Shown here piece after piece: positions 22,781 to 37,300 of a stretch of DNA of 64,000 bases. Under the pieces are notes generated by a model. It was given only the letters and a program-made list of their open reading frames with translations. It did not search any database and was not told the DNA's origin. Each line of letters opens with the position of its first letter. Position 1 is the first letter of the stretch. The translations under genes were made by a program, and so were the position numbers. Location of the stretch: assembly GCF_018991925.1 (NCBI RefSeq), contig NW_024732415.1, positions 2,052,838 through 2,116,837 of the forward strand, written 5' to 3'. This DNA is from Homarus americanus (lineage: Eukaryota; Arthropoda; Malacostraca; Decapoda; Nephropidae).

Positions 22781-25165
22781 ACTTTGGAAACCTTACCTAA
22801 CCTATAAAAAGGTTAAGAATTGCTTTTGAGTTTATGGGTGCTCCTTATCTGAACATCGAAAACAAAACCTCGCACATACTAAACACCGAAAACACTTGTA
22901 AGGTAAGTTAGGTGAGGTTCTCAAAGGTTTGTTAGGTGGTTTTTTTTTTTACTTTTTACTTTTAGTATTCGATCCCTCATATTCCCTCTACACTCGCTCA
23001 TCAATAATTAAAAAATATAAGAGAAACTAATGTGTATGGGCCAAATAAAACGTAACTATAAAAATTTCAACTAGTTATCTTTTTTTAAATCTATTGTAAT
23101 AGCAATTCTATTTGTTATAATATGTGCCCCTTTACTATTTTCAAAGTTTTAACCATTGAGTGTATAGTAAATATAAGACACAGAACACATTTTTTCCTAT
23201 AGTTCCATCAATAGGATCTGGTCCTTGTGAATATTTTATTCATCAGTTTAAACACTGACGCAGATTAATTCTTTAATTCTTTACACCTCCAATAGACCAT
23301 ATTATTCAATAAAATGTGGAAAAATAATCACTTATCTATATTATGTGATGATTTAATGTGAATGTGTAAAAATAAAGATAAATGTGATAATGTTTATTTA
23401 TTTTAGGGTCGTGGTCCTTCATCAACCAGTTGTTGTCCTGTCCGTCTGGCTGAGGGACAGAGGGGATCACTCTCACCACATTTATTCCCTATCTTACGTT
23501 CTCTCTTTGATAATACTGGAAATTTGACTTAGATATTGAAGTGATATACCTTCACGGTTGTATATATTATAGAAGTGGCAGGGGTAGTGTTGAGCGTGAG
23601 GTGTAATAGCGGGTACAAGCCAAGAACATGAATGTAAGTAAATGTTATTATGTACTGATTATTATTTTTTAATGAAGTTTACTGTACCTATTACTTAACC
23701 ACGCTACGGTACTCTTCTCCTGGAACCACGGTAGCTTCAGTATAAATTAACCTTTGGAACATTTGGATTTGTGGATAAAGATAAACTGTTTAGTTTGATA
23801 CAATAATAAAGTACTCAAGCGCCTTTATGGTGTTTTGTCTGGTAAATTTTTCAGCAGAATTCCAGAAGATCTCTGCCATATCATTATTAGATTAGTTATA
23901 GTCCAGATTATTGCATGCCTTATCTAAATACTGTAGGACATATCTGTAGAGCATGGATGCTTTCTCACCCGAGATGGATGAAAACCGTGCGAGGAATAAG
24001 TTTTGTTGGATGAGAATTATATTATTGTTTTTCTCCTGAACACAATTCAACAGATGCTTTCTCTGACCTTCAACACAGCCATAATGTCCCTCTCTATGTC
24101 CATCTCTAAGACCTAGTGTACAGTAGGTTAGGTTAGATTAATTGGTTAATATTGAATCCAAATGCCATACCTTACATTTTGTGTTGCGTCATAGGCATAA
24201 GTAAAAGCAAAAATAAGATTTTGACAGGTAATTGAGGGATAAATTTCCTTTAAAATGGCACAAACTAGAAGAAAATCGTTTGGTTGGTTCTAAAGATATT
24301 TACGTTTTAATGTTTACCAAACTTTAATCACCTTTTTCTCTATTTTTAGAAAATGTCACTTGTGCCAATACTACTTACAGTACTGTATATGTTTTATAAT
24401 TTTGAAAAAGTGGTTGTGATGATTATGTGACAAGAAAATGTTATGGATATCATGTTTCGGATGTTACTTTGTAAAGTACTTTTTCTCAGGAGTTAGAATT
24501 TTCTGTTAGAGCTGACTCCAGCAGATGTAAGTACTTACTGTACTGTAACTGTGTTTCATAATTGTCTTTTTTAGTAAGTGGCTGTATGAAAATCTGCATA
24601 CAATTTACCCTTTTGTTTCTTATCCTTTCAGAGGAGACCTCACTGTAGGTGACAGATGGCCCTGGGATGGAACACTGTGTTACTGACTGCAGAGTTTTAA
24701 GTTTATCCTTCAGTCATTACTTGTGAATTATTAGTGACATTTTTCATATATGCAATGTTAATAAACATTTTCGGTGAAAGGAATCTTGAGTGGATTCTGT
24801 TTTAAATAGAGTGACTTATATTCCTGAGTGTTTTTAAGAACATGTGTGAGTTTGATGTGCAGTTTAGTAGTACAATATTTTAAGTGATTATATTCAGTTG
24901 CATTATCTTAGCAACTCTAATGGAAGTATTAACTCCAACTTGAGAACATATTATTGCATCAAAGTACTGCACTGAATTGATAGAAAGATAAGAATGCAAC
25001 TGTGTGAAATGACAAACCACAGCTGTTGAATAGTTTCAGGAGAATGCTGACGCCACACAACCTCGAGCAATTCATAGTAAAAGGGAAAGAAAGTCCAGTG
25101 TGTACAAAGTGGTAAACTAGAGATTTTGTAAGTGCCTTGATATGCAATACTTTTAAATATCCACA
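22781..25165. other. Upstream flank of the TUT1-like gene
   Basis: AT-rich; short TTAGG/AACCT-like tracts at 22797, 22900 and 24123. A possible terminal exon sits at 24633-24770 (acceptor CCTTTCAG, AATAAA at 24760-24765) with no assignable gene. The TUT1 promoter and any 5' untranslated exon must lie here or just upstream of 25166, but no TATA box or initiator can be singled out. Confidence 0.4.
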
Positions 25166-25349
25166 ATGGAACAAAACAAGAATGCTGTACGTATGCAGGA
25201 CTTGTTTACATGCATCGTTTGCAATGCCCACACATTGGACAGACTCGGTTACATTACGCACATATTGGGTAAACGACATCGGAAGAACCTCACGAATAGG
25301 AATCTGCCACAAGCGAATGATGAAGGAAGCCGAACCATCCAAGTAACAG
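25166..25349 (+). CDS. TUT1: TUT1 exon 1 (zinc finger, start of RRM)
   Basis: Starts MEQNKNAVRMQDLF; C-x2-C-x12-H-x5-H finger (CIVC...THILGKRH) is the U1/matrin type that binds structured RNA. Ends in RTIQVTG, the RNP2 strand of the RRM. Donor GTAATT; last base is codon position 1. Confidence 0.9.
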
Positions 25350-28300
25350 GTAATTACTGGCATTGTGTGAAATTTTATCTATACAGGGTAATGAATATTT
25401 AGGGAAAGTTGGGATCACTTGAAGATTAGATCAAGATAGTTGTATCTGCACGCATTATCTCACCTTGAGGGTACAAGGATTAAATCTGCAGGTAATAGAT
25501 ATCATGGTGTAGCTACCTTTATTACATAATCCTCTGTGGTCACTGTGAACTAGATTGGAATCCTTAAGAGGCTGTGACTGCCAGCTTATTAAAAGTAATT
25601 TTTTTTTTAATATTTAATATTTTGTACTTTCAGGTTTTAACCAAAGGACTAGTGCTGAGACTATGGTGGGAATCTTTTTTTCTTATGGCGTACGTAACAT
25701 CACCCACAACTACAACTCCTGTACCATCGAGTTTCATACTGCGTAAGTTAGTTTTATTTTGTAGTATTTACCCCATTATTTTTATTAATGTAAACTGTTT
25801 GGTATGTATGTGTCTGACTGTAGGTCTGTCAAGTACTATAAATAGTAGCATGTTAATAATTGTCAAGCTCAGGAGATTTTCACAAGATGTACACCTATCA
25901 CATGGTACTTCGTAATGGCTCTATTGATTTCAAGGTTAATTTTCTTTTTTACACCACATTTTTCAACCATCTTCCATTTTTTATTGCCTTTTGCTATTTT
26001 TTTATCCAATAACATTATTTCTCCATTAATTGTGAGAAAGTTGTGTTCTCATGAGACAACATCCCCCTTGACTTGTTGCTGCCATGACCATCATGGAAAT
26101 GAGGCATTAGGTAGTGCAGTTTCTTGCTTTCCTTTAGATATTCTATACTGAATTTCTGGAAAAATAGATAGGTTCTTCAGTCCCAAATTCATACACATTC
26201 CATTTTTATTTGTTTAAGAAATATCCTACTTTTTACAACTTACATAAGCAGCCTATGTCCCACCAGAACCCTCTGAAGTCTAAATGGTAATCATTGCTGG
26301 ACAAGGCACAAATATTTTGCTAAAACACAAGGTTAGTGTTGTACCTGTATGTTATTAGATGCCCGAACATTTACGCCGCTGCAGCTTCCGGGTTTTATGA
26401 TGTAATCAAATATATCAAAGTACCGTCTTTATATCTTTGGGTTGGCGTCCACAGTCCTCCACTCTAAACGTTTTTGGGCTGTTTTTTACCAATCCTCCAA
26501 TATTTTGCATCTCTCTGGGACCCAGTTTCTAATTTCATTCAACCATCCTAGTCTGCTTTCTCCTGGCCCTCCTACCCTCAACTTTGCCCATTTACATTTC
26601 TGTCATTCTCCCCTCAGTCCTAATTATATGGCCAAAGTACTGAACTGTATTTCATTTTTCTGTTTCTGTACATTTCACATACTTCATTTTTTTTAACATT
26701 CGCCTGTAACATTTTTTCTGGTGTCTGCTGAAAGTATCCACGCTTCTGACCTATACAACAGTCCTGACCACATACACAATACCCTCGTTAATTCAACAAA
26801 AAGAGGGCTCTGGGTCACTCAGATTACCGAAAAATCTGAATTAGCTGGGTTCGGAATACAGTACAGTATTTTGATATTACTGTACGGTATTCGACAATTT
26901 CCATATTTTTGTGTTCAATTATTGCACCTTGTCTGGATCATTCTGAAGATTGTTCCTCGTTATTCTAACCAACAAACATATACACTGCGTGACAATGTCT
27001 TGGCTGCCACATAAAATATTCTATTTATAGTTAATACTCTATAGTACTGTGCAAACATAAATATTTTTTGAATGTACATACAGTCCAGGTAATAATAAAG
27101 TAAATAATACAGTATTAAATAAATGTAACACATTGTGAGGTGAGCTGCTAAGTAGATGATATTCCCAAAGTGTACCTAATGGGCACACTGGTAAATGAAG
27201 TAAAAACCCACATTGGAGAAATAAAAGACAAAATCTTGGAGCTGGTATACTAGGACCCTCTTCAGCCAACTAACAGAACAAAGGGAGAAAGACAGAGAAC
27301 AAAGGAATCAGATCACATGATCTGTCTCCTGAGTTGAGGTAGGGCGGGGATTAGGGATAATCATCTTGATTACAGTATTCAGGATCAGAGCCCAGGTTCA
27401 GTAACCTGACCGTAACATTGATTGTGTGTGTCTCCCTTTATCTCGAGAGGCTACGGTGACCGTACGACATTGGGAATAGGCAATTCACTAAAGGTTTGTA
27501 CAGCGACTGCAAGTAAGTTTAGTTCAATTAGTTCAGTAAGCTACTGTTAGAGGGTGCTGTGGTGCATTTGTTTTGTTTCCTCGCCAGACCAATCACCATG
27601 CTTGGAACAAACACTGTGAAGGAATATTAACCAATCAAAAGTTACCCATGCCAGCAGACGATGTATAAAGTTACATGTGATAAGAACAATGGAGGGACAA
27701 GTTTAAAATAAAAGGCAGCTGAATTTCACTGATGAGATTTTTGTTAATTCATAACAATAACATTAATACAAAGAATAATGAAACTAATAACAACAATGAT
27801 AACTATTATTATTACTGGTGCTGTTATTTTGGAGCAAATGCACTTTATAATTCTTGACACAGTTGATTGTCTTAACTTGTAACATCATCAACTACACTCT
27901 GGAAACTACCATTTACAAAAAACCTCAAGGATTTTAACACAGACATATCTAGCCAGAGTATATCCTTATGTAGCAGTTAGTGGTCATCAATTTGTAGAGG
28001 GTCCAAAGGATCCCTAAACACCCTTTCTCTCTGGAATGTACAGTCATGAATTAAAGCAATCATTAGTTCCATCTTCACAGCTTCACTCTCACTAATGACA
28101 CATGAAGTACTGTATGTCTGGCAGCTGTGTGTGTCTTGAGACAGTTTGTATAGTAGAGAAAACAGTAGTTATTTCTGCCTTGCAAAAGCTTACAGATGCT
28201 CGGTGGCCACCATAACTTTTGCTGTGTTACGGTTACGGTCACCATAAACTATAAGTTAGTCTTTTTTCAGCCTTAAGATTGATCGTACGGACTTAAGGTA

Positions 28301-31300
28301 ACCGGAAGTCATTAGTGAATCTGGGCCCAGGTCTGGGGTCCACTGACCATATGCCAGGAGGATTTATGTCCAATTGTAGCTTCTGGAGTGAGTGTGTGTG
28401 TGCCTGCAGAATATATTGCAGTAGATTGAAGTACAGTACTATAGAATAGTGTGGAAAGGTAATATAACAGTTATATTGTCGTGAGTAGTGACAGTTCAGT
28501 CTTATTATCCTTAGGGGACATTTGTGTTGTGTCAAAATTTTTGACTAAATAAGAAGTCAATGCTGTTGGCTAGTAACTAAGTGGCCATCAGTTGCCAGCT
28601 CATAAATTTACGTGCAGTTCACTTTACCAATAAATTTTATGTCACTGAGGATTTTACTTCTCATTTTATGGATGAATTTGTACTTATGTTGTTTCACAAT
28701 TTTTAATGACAGAATTGATATACATGTACACTCACCAAAAACTTCTCAACACGATAAGCATTGTACAATCTGAAAAATGAACCAATAATCTGAAACCATT
28801 CGAGATGACAAGCCCCAGTCTGCTCATTCTCACATATATTGTGCCCAGGTGTTGAGAAGTGTTTGTTGGCAGTGTACAGTCGATGGAAGTTAACAGTATT
28901 GTTTTATGACCTGCACTGATGTGGTTCATTTTGTCACAGGGACGTAGTTAAGGATATTCTGAAGAAGACTTTTTACCAAGGAAAGAACCGGTTACAAGTG
29001 ACAGCCAAACACTCGAGGAAGCCGAGCAGGGGCCCAGGTTGGTTGTCTCACCTTTATGATAATTCTTAAAAAGTGGAATTCCAGTAAAACATCCATATAC
29101 TTATTAATTATCTCTTTCTTAAAAGAAAAACTTTCATTACACTTAACTATTTAACACAGTATTTTCATGAAGAGTTTGCTCCTTTAGGTTGTAATCTTTG
29201 ACCAAAAATTATTGCAATACTATACTGTATTGTTAAATACCTACAGTATGGACGTGGAATTGCTCGTAGACTATCATTATGTGTTGAGACATGCAGTACT
29301 GTGTACCTATAGTGCTGAGGTTGACTTTAGAAATAACCTTTCTGCTTATGTATGTTCTGTAAATTGTTACAAGGTCAGTCTGAAATGATGAAGATTGAAG
29401 TCCTGCTGAAATCCAATATACATGGGACCATTTTGATGCCCTGAATCTATTTACAGGCAGCAGAAGCATCAAACTAAGCCAGACCCTACAAAGGCTTCTA
29501 CAGACGAAGGCAACAGGAAAGGAGCTGGACATATTCATTAATTCCTTGATCACCGAGATTGAGCTGAAGCCTGACGATTATCGGAAGCGAGAACACCTCA
29601 GGTGAGCATCATCAGGCTCATGTTTTGCTGCTCAGAATACTTATTCAGGCCTTCCCCAATATGTGAAAGGGTTCCATTCCTGAAAACCTAATGTAAAGTG
29701 CCACTACTGTAATGTGACTGCATGGGAGGCCTATGATTGGCTGCTGTATCTCGCAGCCTATCTCCTCAAACTATCGCATCATGACACTCTAAGTTCATTG
29801 TCTTCTGTCATTGTTCAGTATAAGCTTGTTCACTTGCTCACTGCTGTTTTCTCATACAATCTATGTTGTGTAGTACTGTACTAGTACATTACTATACCAG
29901 CAGATGATCAGCCAAGAATACCATTAAAGCAGTCTTAAGATGTAAAAAGTTATTATAGTTATGTATATTGTACTGTACATTCAGTCAGTGTAAAAGTACT
30001 GTACCATATGAGCTGCCAACCACCTGAATGGGATAAGAGCCATTTTTAAAAAAGTGAAAAAATCTCGTCCAAAGTTGCACTACAATAAGGTCACATTGAT
30101 AAAAAAATTTTCACTGGATTGTCAAACATGTTTGTACTGCAGTGTCTTAAAGAGACATCTACCGCTTGTACCTGATACGGGAAGAATGAACTACACATTT
30201 TACAAAGAAAACATGTTAGGTCGGTTGTGGTGCTTATCCCATTCTGGCACTGTGCTACTTATATGTACAGTACTATACTTAGCAGAGTGGGCGAGTACAG
30301 CCAGCCAGCTGATTTGAGAGACACTTGGCTGCCGTGACATTACATTTGAGAGAGCGTAACTCATCCATACATATGCTCATCCCCCACACAGAATATTTTT
30401 CACACTCATGGTCCTTTTTATAGTTTTATATTATATTTCCACTATTTCTAAGTTACATCAGAGTTCTGTACCATACTGAAGTGATTTTCCCACAACTTTT
30501 ACACTTCATTGTTCATGGTAAGGCACTTTCTGCTCTTTGGGACCTTACCGAATGTTCTTGCTTGGGCATTGTTCTTGAAATGTGTGTTATTTATGTCTCA
30601 AGAGAACTGGCACATCTGCACTGAGTAATAGCCACCCGTAGATAAGTGCGACGCGGCTGTGTTCTCTTGATGTGGGATGGGCTGGCGGGACCACGTGGTC
30701 CATGTCACATCGCTCCACAACAATAACAATGATCCTCAAGATAATTTTTCAAATTTTAAATAATTTTTCCAAGATTTGTGTCGCTGCTCAGGTGGTCCGG
30801 TACTCAGTGTTTTTTTTTTTTTTTTTGTATTGTCTCAGTAAAGCAATACTGTTGTCTTTTAGTGTGTCTTTCCAATGAAAAATTGCTAGAAATTGTTGTG
30901 GAATGCATCCCTGTTTTCCCCTTAATATTATGTATTCAACCTTTTAGATTTCGAGTTTGTAAGGTTTATGCAGAAAGTAGCCCTCACATGAAGCGAAGGT
31001 CAGGTATATAACACTTTACTTTACAGTAATACAGTCTCTCCTCGACTTACGACAACCCGGACATACTACAGCCATGGTCGTATAAAATATTTTTCACATT
31101 ACGTATTTTCGAGTCCCGACGTTAGTGTTCGCGCTGTGTACTGACAAAATTTTCATTTATAATTCTCTTTAAAATGGCTGGCAAGCATGAAAATGAGAGT
31201 TCTTGTGGTGCTGAGAAGAAAAAGAGACACCTATTTTAGAATTTCTATGTATTATTTTCGCCTTTTCGACTTACAACCAATTCGATTTACGACTGTAGTT

Positions 31301-34300
31301 GACACCATTTTCCGCCTGAGGTCTGCCCCCAATTAGTCCAGTGTATCGAGGTACTGTACCGCTCTCTATACCTTATACCTTTACAAGGCTTAGATACAGA
31401 AGAATATTTTATACTCTCCATATTAATACTTTTATGTTCCTTATCATAATATATATTAAATACTGTACAGTACTGGTAAAGAGAAAATACTGTACTGTAG
31501 TCTAAAATGTTTTTATGTGTGTTATATGAAATTGAAGAGAAATGTTTGTTTTGTATCTTGTCATACTTACTTCTCAGCATAATGGTCCTTGCTTCTTGGT
31601 GGAGAGGGATATGACTTATGATCTTACACATATTGCTCTTTTGAGTTGAATATTATTAATTATTTATTTTGCACACCATACAGTACAGTGTACTGTACTG
31701 TATTAGACATCCTTCAGGTTACACTGGCCTTCTTCTATATATGCACAGTATAATACTTTCATATTGGTATATTGTGGCTTTATTGGGTACAGTAATATTA
31801 TGTTAACTGTGTGAGTACAGTACAGTATATTCAGCAGATCATTGAGTTGTTGATGGTTTGATTTATATCACATTTTCATGTTACTAATCATTATTTTCTT
31901 TTTCAGAATGTTTAGGTACAATTTCAAGTGAAAATAACAATTGTTTTGGGAGTTTAAGTGAATAACCCTATTTTCACAACAGACACAGTTGTTCGTGACA
32001 TTTATAATTCCTGGATTTGGAAGGAACATTAATGTTTAGACTTGGCTGGGTCTTCTCTATGTAAATTATAATTAGTTGTGAAATTTACCTGTTTCTTTGT
32101 TTCTACTGACAGAAAGAACATAGTGCAGTTCTTGATGCATCTTTTTCCATGTGTATTTGGATATGTATTTGGATCATCAGCAAACAACTTAGGTTTCAAG
32201 GGCTGTGACGTTGATATGTATGTTGACCTTGGTATAAATCCATGGGCACCGGGTTTAAGCAAAGGTAAGTGGAATTGCTTGCACTTTTTCACTCACTGAG
32301 GCATTCTTGTAGTAGTGAAGTCTTGATTCTCTAGTGGTAATTGGTGTTTTGAGCAGCAACACATATTACGGTTACATTCCTTAGTGTCTTGCAGTTATTT
32401 TTATTCCACTGCTCCTCCACTCATATCATTATTTGCTGTACTGTACTAAGTAATGTCCATCCATACCTTGTTTTATGTTTCTGCTTTTTAACTGCCATGG
32501 ATGACAATTTTAGCAAGAGAATCTATTGAAGCATGGGGGTAAGGACAAATTTCTCTCATATGAAATTGAGAAATATAACTGTGAGGGATTTGGCTGGATA
32601 GAAAGTGTTAGATAAGGAAGGGAAGGAGTAAGCCACAAGTGAAGACTTTGTAAAGAATGATGTAAATGTAAGAACAGTAAAAAAATGGATAAGGTACAGT
32701 TGGGAAGAAAGAAGACATTATAAAAGAGGCAGTAAGGCAGTCAGAACAGTATTTCAGAAGTGTCAAGTCAAGTTTGATGCTGTGGTTAGGTGAGAAAGAG
32801 GAAAGTTGTTCTGATGTATAATGTTTGAATTATAGAAGAATTTGTTTGACTTTTAAAGTAAGTCAGAATGATTTTAAGAATAATAGAGGAATATGGTTGA
32901 TATCAGTTGAGAGAGTAATAAGTATTACTGAACCATTGTTAGGTTATGAGTGGAGGTTTTAGACAAGAAGGTGGATAAATTAATTCTTACATTAAAGCAG
33001 ATGATAGAGAGTCTTAGAAAAGAAGATATGTACTACACGTATGGGCTTAGAGGAGATCAGTCAGAGTAGTATCATCATATCTGAGGGTTGGCAACTGTTT
33101 TTACCAATCCTCTAAGGATTTTTATCTCTCTGGGGATCCAGTTTTTAATTTCATTCATCCAACCCAGTCTCCGCCTTCCCCTGGCCCTCCATAATTATAT
33201 TACCAAAATATTTTATTTATATTTATATGGTCATTTCAAATATTTCTCTCAACGTGTTTGCTAATCTTAGTAGTACGTACTTTACTTGTTTTCCTGTCAG
33301 TGTAACTTATTTTTAACTTTCACTTATAACACCACATTTCAAAGGCCTCCAACCTCTTTTTGGTGCCTGGTGAAAGTGTCCACACAATGTCTAAATATAC
33401 CAAGCCAACCACCCAGGAGGGTGGCTCGGGGTGGGACCTCAGTTATCAGCTGGCTGTCGTGGTGTGAAGGTCTATGGCTTGCCTGATAAATGCTCCGTAT
33501 TTGGATGCATATCAAATTACAGACTACGTGATAGAAGTTGGAGATTTCATCAATTTCCAGAGGACAAAAAACAGAGACAAGTACCTATTTGTTGCTTGAA
33601 ACTGTTGCATAGTCTTGTCATCTGTAATATATCTAGTGGCCATATTGATAAATTGAAAACCTCTACACATATATACAGTACTTTTATTCACTGATTTACT
33701 GTAATAACTTGGGGAGAGGATGACAAACAATGATATAGACAGTATAAAAGTGAGTTAGTGAGGCTGTAAGGACAAAAGATGTCATATTTGATAATACAAG
33801 AGGAAGAAGGATTATGGATTGTGCATAGTCGAGTAATTTCAGGCATAATAGTTTTGTATAATTGAGCTTAATGATTCAACTTAAACTAAGAAACAGTAAA
33901 CATGAGATCAGTGTGAGCATTAGGGATTCATCTTTGGATTCATATTAACACTTCTCTTCATTCCTTGTCATTACAGTTGAGTCGGAATGCAAAGCGAGTG
34001 ACATTACATTTTATTTGTCGCGAGAGATCAGGCAATCAGGAATTGGTACCAAGGTGTGTTGAGTCATTTGTTTGATATATATGTATATAGATATAATATA
34101 AGGTTTTTATAAGACACATTTGTGATGTGGTGTACTGTACTGTATACAGAGAGGATGTTAATTTTGGTGGTTTTGTTGTGTATACACAAGAATGAATATG
34201 AGAATTGCTATTGTTGGTCACCAGTGCCAGTGATATTACCACAGCTCAATGTTACTTACAATTATGAAAGGAGCTAACAGCTATCTCATACTTTTTCTAG

Positions 34301-37300
34301 TTGGAAATCAAAATACTTGTGAGTGCATCCACATCTCTAATGATGAATTTTTAATTATATTTGAATGTAAGTAAAGACATTAGAGTCTAGCTTGTTTGTC
34401 ATATATGTAATTTTTTGCTTGTGCTGTGTATAATAATAATAGTTTATTCTCAGGTTCAACCTGTTGCTAGGGCACGTGTTCCTATTGTAAAATTTGAGGA
34501 CACTAGCACTCGATTGATGGTGGACCTCTCTTTTCGACATGGTATGCCTGTGTACAACACTCACCTCATTTCTCAGTATTCACTTGCACACCCTCTGGTC
34601 CGGCCTTACCTGATGCTCATCAGATACTGGGCCAAAATCCAGGTAGGTTTAAGTTTTATTCAACAGTTATGTGCAGTACTGTATAAGGTTTGCTAATTTT
34701 TATGTTTACAAGAACTAGGGAAGCACATTCTCATTGCATTGTCCCTTGTCTGTAATTTCTTCTCAAACTTCTCTTTTCTTTGTATTTTCTGTATACTGTA
34801 TACATCTTGTTCAGTCAAAATGATTTCAATCAATTGTGCGGTTAAGGGAAACTTGATACAAATATGTGTCAGTCAACAGCTGTTAACCATCTGCACACCT
34901 CCCTTAATGTCAGTTAACAGGGTTTAACCATCTGCACATCTCCCTTTAATGTTTACAGTATACAGTACAGTTTATTTTGTTATAACCTACAATACTTTGA
35001 GCAAAAATAGAAAGCACAGTCTGAAAGATGCTGTTGTACATGGTGGCGTGGGCATTAACCCTTATATAGTGGTTAAGGATCCCCTAAACTGTCACCCATG
35101 TGTGCAAAAACTGGAACACAGAACATGAAACAGCCATTGATGTTGGCTGTCATCCTTACAGCTAACATCCACTGATGATGGCCACTGTTACTTTTGATGA
35201 GAAAATTTTATATAATTCCTCTTCTCATCTGTAACTACTCCTATAGTCGAGTACTGTACACAATTGGATATAGTAATTTAAGGCAACAAATTAAGATACT
35301 ATTACAATATTCTTTCTGTACAGCTGCCAGGCATCATTCAGGAGAAATATGAAAAACTGTTAGAAATTACAGTACTGTATGTTAAACTTAAGCCAAAGGT
35401 TTTAGTGATATCCACAGCTTATTCACAATTTTTAAAGTGCCTTAACACATATAAACTAACACTCTTCACCACTGGTCAACTCTTAGAGTTGGATGGACGG
35501 CTGGAAGGCTGATCTAGCCAGCAAGAGACATACCCAAGTGGCAGACTGTGATCACCAATGTCAAAAACACTGATGATGACACTATTGGCAATATTGAGGA
35601 GGTATAGGCTTTAGAATGTATCAGAACATGTGCCAGTGTTCGTCAAGTCTGACCTTAAAGAGTTCACACTTGGTGATGTCACAACATTTTCTGGCGGGTT
35701 GTTCCTAAATTTTACACCTTATTTTTTGTCACAACACCCACTATAATAGGTCTATACTGGGAATGACTGACAACTGATGTTTACAGCAGCGTGTTTAAAT
35801 GACAACTGACTTCCGTTGAGTGGCAGCGCTTTGGTGGGAATTCAGTTAGGTTCGAATCAGACTGATATTATCAAACTCAGACGAGTGGTTCAAAGTATAA
35901 TCTGTTTGAACTTGAGATTTGTTCAAATTAGCCGAAGTTCATAACAGTTGATTTTGAAATAACATCTCAGTTTCTTAAGCTTTCTAGTTATCCGTTGCTA
36001 CTTAGAAAACCTCATTAAACATTTCACCCATACCAGAACTCATCAGCTGTAGCTTTTAGAGATAACAAAGGACTGTGTTGAGGGAGAGCCTGTGTTATGG
36101 CCACCTTTATAGCAGTAAAAGACTTCCAGGGGTGAGAGAGACTATAAAGTCCGAGAGATTCTGCATGTGACATCTTGTGGTGGATGCAGAAAGTGTGTTT
36201 AATACAGTTTGTGTCACACTGCATTAAGTATTTTTCAGTTATATGTTCTTGTCAATATTAGTTTCTCTTCCTTCTTACTAAAGGTTGTGTCTCTTCTTTC
36301 AGGATGTGGCAGGTGGGGGGCAGCCATCATATCTCATTACTAATTATGCTTTAACCATGCTAATGCTCTTCAATCTTATGACAAGAGATGATCCAATAAT
36401 TCCATCCGTATCATATCTCAAGAACAACCGGGGACCACATTATAATGAGGTTATCATTGGTGGCTGGGATTGTGGCTATAACCAAAATATGGAAGACTGG
36501 ACTAGCAGAAAACACAATGTGACTGTCATGGAGCTTGTGGCAGAATTCTTCACCTACTTTGAGAAATTGGATGCCTCAAGGTGGGTTATAAGTCCACTTG
36601 CTGGGGAGCTGATAGAGAAGAAACTTCTCCTAAAAGGAGACATGAAAAGTCTTCCCCAATGTCAGATATGGTATTGTCGACAAAAAACTTGCCTTCAGAT
36701 GGACACTGCACTGTGCCTACAGGATCCATTTGAGCACAGTCATAACTGCACCAGAGGACTAAAAAAAGGTCCTCTTACAGAATTTCAGTACAAATGCAAA
36801 AGAGCTGCGGAAATATGTACGAATATAATAAAAGGACAGCAGCCATTAAGTGACTTTCTTAGCACAATTGAGATTACACAGGATGTACTTAAAGAGATTT
36901 GCTCAAATGATTCCCCTAAAGAATTGGATCAGTCTGTTGAAGAGGTCATAACTCTTGGTGACTCTGACGATGGTTCTCAGGATTCAATCAAAATTTTAAA
37001 TTCTTCTGAAAAGAGGAACAAAAAGCACACAGTCTCAAAAACCAAAGGCATCCCAACATTAACAAAGGCCAATAAGCAAAAGGAAATTATGGCTGGTGTA
37101 GAGGATGTAATAGTGGTGCTGTCAGGAGAATCACGAGAAGTGATGACAAAAAATCCAGATATTACTTGCACATCTGAGGAAAAACCTGCAGGGGCAAATG
37201 GACTGGGTGAGTTGAAGGACTTATGTGATGAGGTGTCATTAATGTTGCCTGAGAGTGTTGCAGAGAAGAAAATCCACAAGTTCCCTTTAGAATTTTTGGA

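Noticed and set aside
25574..26151. Longer open frames around TUT1 exon 2
   Set aside because: Only 25634-25742, in a different frame, fits splice phase and the RRM; the others are chance.
26775..26860. ACCCTCGTTAATTCAAC resembling a Tigger inverted end
   Set aside because: No partner end was found within reach; at best a solo remnant.
32530..33060. Purine-rich stretch with reverse-transcriptase-like words (NRGIWLISVERV)
   Set aside because: Too short and degenerate to assign; possibly older RTE-like sequence but unsupported.
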